NCBI RefSeq assembly: GCF_026213295.1
Contig: NC_079426.1
Location: 14,956,925 to 15,020,924 of the forward strand
Direction of reading: 5' to 3'
DNA: 64,000 bases
Source of the DNA: Gadus chalcogrammus
Taxonomy: Eukaryota; Chordata; Actinopteri; Gadiformes; Gadidae
A program made the translations under genes and the position numbers. This document shows, one piece after another, positions 55,963-64,000 of this stretch. The stretch's first letter is position 1, and each line of letters starts with the position of its first letter. The notes under the pieces are model-generated. The model was given only the letters and a program-made list of their open reading frames with translations. It searched no databases and was not told where the DNA came from.

Positions 55963-58332
55963 CTGTTTTAGGGACCGTCAACAACTTACACTCACCGACT
56001 GGTGGCAGAGACGTTACCATGGAATTGTTTCTGGAAATAAATCATATAAAATAATATAGCAATCACTAAAAAATACATTTTGTCACCTGATTGTAGTAGT
56101 AGTTGCCAATGGTGGGCTGCTACTTACTGCAGGTAACTTTGCTAATATATTATATTATTGTTAAACGGGATGCAATTAATAATTTCAAATATAATTTAGT
56201 CGATTTTTGTCGAATATTAAACTATTAACTTCATTATGATTAACTATATTGCAATATATTTGTGTGAATAATCTCCTGAAACAATTCCATGGTAACGTCT
56301 CTGCCACCAGTCGGTGAGTGTAATTTGTTGACGGTCCCTAAAACAGGTAGCAGCCAGAACGTAAATTACGTTGTTGCACAGACATTGATGGCGCCAACAT
56401 GTGTTTGTGATTTTCGCGATACGGTGTCCTAAACCGTCCTAAACCGAAAGTGCTTAACTACTGGTGAACGATGTTGCAGAACATTTATGGTTTGTGTTGA
56501 TTGCATGGAGAAGGGAATAACCAGTTACAACTTGTATGGTAAGAGCCTGGTAATACCATGGAAACAAACAAGGCTTCCTTTTGCAGTACAGTTTCAGCTA
56601 ACTTACTGGGTAAATTGTCGTGTTTTACTTGGTAACGTCGCAGAACTCACATGGTACAAGTTTGTGTTGACTGCATGGAAAAGGGAATAATGTATTACAA
56701 ATTATATGGTAAGAACCTGGTAATACCATGGAAACAAACGAGGCTTCCTTTTACAGTACAGTTTCAGCTTAATTACTGGGTAAATTGTTGTGTTTTACTT
56801 GGTAATGTCGCAGAACGTACATGGTACCAGTTTGTTTTGACTGCATGGAAAAGGGAATAACGTATTACAAATTATATGGTAAGAACCTGGTAATACCATG
56901 GAAACAAACGAGGCTTCCTTTTACAGTACAGTTTCAGGTTACTTACCGGGTAAATTGTCGGGTTTTACTTGGTAACGTCGCAGAACGTACATGGTACAAG
57001 TTTGTGTTGACTGCATGGAAAAGGGAATAACGTATTACAAATTATATGGTAAGAACCTGGTAATACCATGGAAACAAACGAGGCTTCCTTTTACAGTACA
57101 GTTTCAGGTTACTTACCGGGTAAATTGTCGGGTTTTACTTGGTAACGTCGCAGAACGTACATGGTACAAGTTTGTGTTGACTGCATGGAAAAGGGAATAA
57201 CGTATTACAAATTATATGGTAAGAACCTGGTAATACCATGGAAACAAACAAGGCTTCCTTTTACAGTACAGTTTCAGGTTACTTACCAGGTAAATTGTCG
57301 CGTTTTACTTGGTAACGTCGCAGAACGTACATGGTACAAGTTTGTGTTGACTGCATGGACAATGGAATGTATCCATTATAAATTATATGGTAATAACGTG
57401 GTAACACCATGGAAACAAACGGCTTTGTACCCAGTATTTAAGAAGATGTACCATGAAACTAGAGGAAAACTGTTCCTGCAAAGCTTGTTACCAGGTAAGT
57501 AATTCCGTAGTTTCTAAGGTAAATCGAATAAACCCTTTCTGAATGGGTGTAGCTATGAATAATAACTAAGAAAAAGTAATTTACACAGTACTTAGTTGAG
57601 TTGATGGGTAATAGTGGAGGTTTAACTTGGTACTTCAGCTGTAATTCTTTTGTATATACCTTCTTATTACCAGTGGTAATTACACAGTAACACACTATAA
57701 TTTACCGGATAATTCCTCTGTATTTACCTTCTTATTACCAGTGGTAAATACCCAGTAATACACTATGATTTACCTTGTATTTACTGGGTAACTACCTCTG
57801 TATTTACCTTCTTATTACCAGTGGTAATTACCCAGTAATACACTATGATTTACCATGTATTTACTGGGTAACTACCTCTGTATTTACCTTCTTATTACCA
57901 GTGGTAATTACCCAGTAATACACTATGATTTACCATGTATTTACTGGGTAACTACCTCTGTATTTACCTTCTTATTACCAGTGGTAATTACCCAGTAATA
58001 CACTATGATTTACCAAGTTTTTACCGGGTAAATACCTAGTAATTAGGGGACTGTAAAAGGAAGGGTTACCAACTATTCTTCAACTCTTCTACAACTTCTT
58101 TGCAACGATTTAGATATGTTTTTATTTTTAATTTAGAAGTAGGTTTTTTAGCTTATCATCTCATTAACAAAACCATTTAAGGAATGGGCTAATTGGTGAG
58201 GTTTTTATCCAGAGTGGCAGGATGTCAATATATAGTTGCCAAAAACAAATCATGTCTAGATTTTGCATCCAAATTGGGTTTTACAGGACTGATGAGGACA
58301 GAAGGGGACAAAATGGAATGACTGTGTCTCTT

Positions 58333-58686
<354 letters not shown>

Positions 58687-58768
58687 AGACCTTTCACTGC
58701 CACATCTGTCCTCAGGATACCCTTGTTCTGGTCACTGGGATGTGAGGCGGGAGATGGTTGCAGATCAA

Positions 58769-58771
<3 letters not shown>

Positions 58772-58846
<75 letters not shown>
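58772..58846. repeat. (CA)n microsatellite
   Basis: About 37 CA units. Confidence 0.95.
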
Positions 58847-58848
<2 letters not shown>

Positions 58849-59086
58849 GGTTCCATTTGGTAATGAATTAGCCATAAGTTAATATTAGTTAATGCCGTAA
58901 TATGCATTTTAGCATTTGCTTGGGGGTTGGATTAGGGGTATTGGGTTATTAATGAAGGTATATATAATACAAGACACTGGTGGCGGTTGTTTCTGCACTG
59001 TAGGTCTAAGGAGGGGAATCTGGCGGACTCAGCAGGGTAAGCGTGTCTTGATGGTGTATGATGCTTAACACATGGTTTGAACCTGA

Positions 59087-59107
59087 CCCCCCCCCCCCCC
59101 CCCCCCC
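59087..59107. repeat. Poly-C tract
   Basis: An uninterrupted run of about 21 C. Homopolymer length here may be unreliable. Confidence 0.85.
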
Positions 59108-59234
59108 TGAATTAACCATTACTCTGAGGGTTCTGGTCCCACGTCATTGAGCGGCTCACTAACCAACCCACTAATACAATTGTACCTAATCCAGACAGTT
59201 CAAGAAAACGTTCAAGAGGGATAAATGTGGCGTA

Positions 59235-60350
59235 CACTTGTCATTCTTTTGGCCAAAGAAGTAGCTGAAGCACTGAAGGACTAACCCTGAATGCTCCTTT
59301 CTTCCTCAGCCATTAATCCAGCCAGAACATATCAGACTCAAAACAGATCTTAAAACTCACTCTGAATCTTCAAAAGTCTAGTTTAAAGCCTCATATTTCT
59401 TAAAAGGCCGGAGGGAGGGCTCTCCTGCTTCCACTCTTCTGGGACCAATAACAATGATTGGTTGAACTTCAATATCGCTAATACAGCTCAAATCTTTAAG
59501 AAGACAAGAGAAAGGTTGCTCGTACTTTGGGGAATCTAAGCTTTTTCTGCAGGTGACGAATGGAAACGTAACAAAGAAGCTAAAACCATTTATGAAATTA
59601 GGGTGAAGCCAACAACCAAGGTCTATAACGGGAACAACCACGTGAAGTATATGAGAACGCCTATAGAGGCGGGCTTGAAGGCAGATTTAATCTTGGTTGC
59701 AGTACGGTCCCAAATAATACTGTTTTAGTGATTGAAATTCAATAACACAACGAGAACATTGCATTCCATAATCGCCACCTTAAATACATCCACTCCTGTA
59801 ACATTTCCTCCAGCAAATGAAAATAAAGAGAAGATGTTAACTACTTTATATTTATATGTATGTGACTACCTGAGAATGTATTTTAAGGGCAACATATTGG
59901 TAACCCACTGCTATATGATCAACAAGGAAGGGGTTCATCATCTCCCACCTTAGAGAGGACTTGCCTTGCAGCAAATATTTTGCTGTGCATAGATAATCTA
60001 CACAACATACAAACACCTGGAAGCTGTTGCCAACCATAGGATCCTAAAATAATGTTTTGTAAACCAAACTATTTGCGTAATCACCATCATCTTATTTTTC
60101 GCCAAAATCTTTGGCATTGTCTTTCCTATGGCCAAGAATAGTTCCTGAAGCAGTAGAATAATTCCTGGAGCTCACTCTGAACCTTCAAAAGGATAATTTT
60201 ATATTTATATTTTATATTTCTTAAAAGACCGGAGGGAGGGCTCTCCCACTCCTACTCTCCTTGGACCAATAACAATGATTGGTTGAACTTCAATATAGCT
60301 AATCAAGCTCCAATCATAAGAAGTCCAGATAAAGGTTGTTCTTACGTTTT
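59235..60350. repeat. Local duplicated block (59,235-59,540 and 60,110-60,350)
   Basis: Both copies carry GGCCAA(A)GAA, CTCACTCTGAA, TATTTCTTAAAAG, CCGGAGGGAGGGCTCTCC and ACCAATAACAATGATTGGTT in the same order, with roughly 85% identity by eye. Between and around them I see no gene. Confidence 0.75.
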
Positions 60351-61244
60351 TGTAAAGGTGATAAAGGGGTTTTAGTCCACTTTTATAGGGTTAAGTGTTT
60401 AACTTTGATCACCTAGTTGGGCACTCTGGTGCATGGATAATCAGTCCGTAGTTTAAGGTGGTAGTCTCTAAGAGCTCTCCTATCTGTACAAAGGAACACC
60501 CATTTAAAAAGTAAAGCCTGTTTTATTGGACTCTCAGCCACCTCAGTGAGTAACTTTGGCTCTGGTTACTGTATGTCTTCCCAAGGATTTAGGTCCTTAT
60601 TTATCAAATCAGCTATTGGGATCTCGAACAAATGTGCTCAGGCTTTAGTTTATGACTGGCTTGTATCCGGTTATATTCTGTACTGGCGGAGCAGCAGGAA
60701 CAAAAGGACATCTGGTGGACAGGTGGGTAATGGAATTTAAATAACAAAAGTAATAGTCAGACTATGACAATCTGTCTGTATTTGTGTGCTACAAATGTGG
60801 TCCAAAAATCACATTAAAGATTTACTCCACACATTGCTGTTGTATGATTATGAACACTATTATTAAAGTACTGCTCAACTAAACTCATTCTAAAGCCATT
60901 ATTTTCTTCAACTTCGACACTAATCAATGGCACCCAAAGACAGACCACAGCATCACTCATGTATAACACAAGGATTTCAGCACAATAGAACAATGCTATA
61001 ACTGGCTGCATCACTGGTGACCTAGTATACACAGGCATAGCAACGTACTTTACAGCCCGGCCTCCAAACAAAAGATATTGATCTGACGATGATTTCAGGC
61101 CAAGAAAGACGTTTCCATCTGCAGTCTTGAGGGAAAATGTATGATAAGATTGTTTGGCGGAGAGTGGTTTCATTAATTTCTTCTTGACCATTCAGATGCA
61201 ACACGCTCGCTCTGATGTTCATGGCTCTTTCTGTGTGATCGCAG
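60351..61244. other. Non-coding stretch, no recognised feature
   Basis: Frames at 60,546 (plus) and 60,814-61,191 (minus) have no motif or splice support. Confidence 0.35.
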
Positions 61245-61350
61245 GTGATTCATGGAAATAATTGCAATGTAAGTGGCCTCATTGCTCTCTGGCCACCTTC
61301 TCGCCAGCCGATTGAACAGATGCCTTTCATTTGCCTGCATCTGTCACCAG
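61245..61350 (+). CDS. Weak exon candidate
   Basis: The acceptor CTGTGTGATCGCAG has a fair pyrimidine context. The frame GTG-ATT... reads VIHGNNCNVSGLIALWPPSR then QPIEQMPFICLHLSP. Two donors fit: CAAT|GTAAGT at 61,269 (a 24-bp microexon) and CACCAG|GTACCT at 61,351. No homologue is recognised, and conservation evidence would be needed. Confidence 0.15.
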
Positions 61351-62195
61351 GTACCTGCTCACCAGTCCACCATTTGTGTGTGAGAGAGACAGCGAGAGAG
61401 AGGGGGGGGGGGGGAGACAGACCCTCCCTGAAAAGGGGTTAAAATGTAATCAAGCCTTGAGACTTAAATCATATCAGATGACATTTTGTTGGGTGGTTCG
61501 GGTGTGTAAAACAAATCAGCATGGAGGTTCTGCCAATCCTTATTGTCACAGCCATCAATCCCGGCGCACACACTATAGGTGATCCTAGCTATACACTTGA
61601 CCAGGGGCCCCACCCTCCCCCAACCCCCACTTGGCCCCAGAGACAGATCCCAGGGCACCGTTTGGCAAGGGTGTATCCAGGGCCCTCGGCCAGAACTGGG
61701 CTTGACAAAGCGGCTCAAACGGGTTGGTTGTATTTTGTGTGTATGATATCGGCCGTGTGATGTACAGTGTCTGCGTGGTCACGTTTCCTCTACTCAGGAA
61801 TACACAGAATCACAACGAGGATGAAACATGAACTAGGTTTCGTCTAGTCACCATAGGCTCCCAGCAGAGCTCTGAGAGAGAGAGGGAGGAAATCACAAGG
61901 ACAATCTGGGATAACCACCAACCAAAGAAAACAAATGGAGTGATAAAGCTGTTTGTGTGTGTGTGTGTGTGTGTCTGTGTGTGTGCATGGTACACCAGCT
62001 GGCCCGGGCACCACATTGTGACCGGGGCGGTGGTGTGATATACTACACCGGCTGCCTGTCTGAGCAGCGCCCTACAGTCAGCAGCGAGCGTCAGTCAGGG
62101 AGCCAGGCGCCCCAGCCTCTCTGCTAATCGACTGGAGTGACTCGCCTGGCTTTTTGATTGATCTCTATTAGGCTCTGAGCGGCCACAGGTCACAG

Positions 62196-62196
<1 letters not shown>
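61351..62196. other. Non-coding stretch with short GT and G runs
   Basis: A poly-G run near 61,403 and a GT tract at about 61,952-61,985. No gene is recognised. Confidence 0.4.
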
Positions 62197-62229
<33 letters not shown>

Positions 62230-62280
62230 CTCTCGCTCTCGCTCTCTCGCTCTCTCGCTCTCGCTCTCTCGCTCTCTCGC

Positions 62281-62316
<36 letters not shown>
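62197..62316. repeat. (CT)n / (CTCG)n tract
   Basis: CT repeats interrupted by regularly placed CG steps. Confidence 0.95.
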
Positions 62317-63460
62317 CGCTGGTGGTTGTTTGTGAGGTTGTCAACGACGTTGTCAACAGATGATTTGTTTCAGAAGTGCTCTCCCGCCAGATGTGTGTCA
62401 GGTCAGGTTCTGTCTGTCGGTCGCAGTGACAGGTGATCTGGTGCTGGTCCGTGGCGTGGAGAGGGGAAAGGGGAGGTAGAAGGTCAGTTGTTGGCTGCCT
62501 TTTTGGAGTTTTCTAACGTGATCAGACAATATACACACGTTTATAAATCAGTTGACGCATTTCAATTCTACATTTTGTCCCCAGATAGTTGATAGAATCC
62601 TTGCTCCAAACATAACAAATATAACTCTAGAATAGCCCGACGGTCTTTTCAAATGTCTCAATTGTCTACGTTCATATTTGATTGTGGAAATAAACAAAAT
62701 ATCGATTAAGCCAATCTAATGATATGCTAAAGTTCAAGAATGCATGGAATCTGAGACTAATTAAAAGTGAGTTCTGGAGTCTTTTTAGGGAGGAACTATT
62801 AGACTGGGGCTATTGTTAGCAAGGGACTATCTAAATGATGGGACTATTTTGGTCCAGGTTACGGTGATACATCTTCATCAACTTTATATATAAAGACCTA
62901 TTACCCTGGGTGGAGTCTACCGCTTAGCTTCATTCAATATGCATATGTCTCTATTAAAACCCATTATAATGTCGCTAATCTTGCTCCGACTGACTTTTTC
63001 TCTTATGCAAACAAACGTTGTTATATTATGCATATTATGAAAACTGCGGCAGAGGATTTGTGGCACAGAAGGGGATCAGGGTATTTTGTGATCTGATTAT
63101 GTAATCCAAGGATTAGTACAAACAATTATATTGAAAACTAAGATGATGAGATGACTAAAAACAAGGGGAGGAACAGCACAGGGAAAAACATAGTCCATGA
63201 AAGATCAGAAGACTGCTGCTTGATGCCACCTCCTCGGCCCTGTGTCGGTGAGGAGGCTGTTACTCTAATGATCCTTAAGGACTCATTACTTTAGAGCCCA
63301 ATTCATCAGACAGGTAGTTAACCTTATAATTTATTCCTGGACAAATTCATCACGGACATCACCTTGTTTTATTTTTAGTCCTATGACTAATGCAACGGCG
63401 AATAGGGGGACTGCGCGCATGTGCGTGTTTGATGCGAGGTTGTGTGTGTGCGTGTATTTG
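62317..63460. other. Non-coding stretch, no recognised feature
   Basis: AT-rich to mixed sequence without a convincing exon or repeat boundary. Confidence 0.4.
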
Positions 63461-63477
63461 ATGCAAGGGTGTGTGTG

Positions 63478-64000
<523 letters not shown>

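Overview
The window looks like a teleost fish chromosome. It has a vertebrate multi-exon gene with GT-AG introns, V-SINE-type SINEs, L2-, Rex/CR1- and L1-type LINEs, a DIRS retrotransposon, many short hAT, Harbinger-like and TTAA-target DNA elements, and long CA/GT and GCGT microsatellites. I see no bacterial genes, CRISPR array, rRNA gene or intact tRNA gene.

Positions 1-7,058 hold six plus-strand exons (76-181, 705-817, 3803-3884, 5390-5526, 6612-6701, 6964-7058). Their splice phases join without a break into one polypeptide segment that I recognise as the CHAT (caspase-like) region of TTC28. The rest of the window is probably long introns or the 3' flank of that gene. Three weaker exon candidates lie downstream (41,835; 48,825; 61,245).

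From 9.5 to 25.2 kb is a dense nest of mobile elements. It contains a hAT element (9,812-10,645), a TAA-flanked element (11,295-12,363), a GTAA-rich minisatellite (12,711-13,232), and a TTAA-type element carrying a SINE, a hAT and a GGGCCC-ended insertion. It also contains a perfect 71-bp palindrome, a V-SINE, a nearly complete but disabled L2 LINE (18,358-20,830), an internally deleted DIRS element with inverted termini and an internal complementary region (20,862-23,669), and a 987-bp solo LTR. From 25 to 39 kb is mostly unremarkable non-coding DNA with scattered hAT remnants, inverted repeats and a degenerate tRNA-like array.

From 39 to 48 kb are a Rex/CR1-type LINE 3' end, a hAT MITE packed with small palindromes (39,879-40,690), and an old minus-strand L1 (42,055-47,720). 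The L1 is split by a solo LTR and a 1.7-kb hAT element; both insertions carry target-site duplications and interrupt what was one reading frame.

The most unusual object is a 4,776-bp element at 50,742-55,517. It has an exact 8-bp target duplication and about 1.62-kb terminal inverted repeats. Each terminal repeat is built of two minisatellites (80-bp and 170-bp units) saturated with GGTAA/TTACC. Its right part plus flank is repeated as a virtually identical 2,553-bp tandem copy ending in a (GCGT)n array of about 71 units. From 58.8 to 64 kb are microsatellites, a local duplication and no convincing gene.
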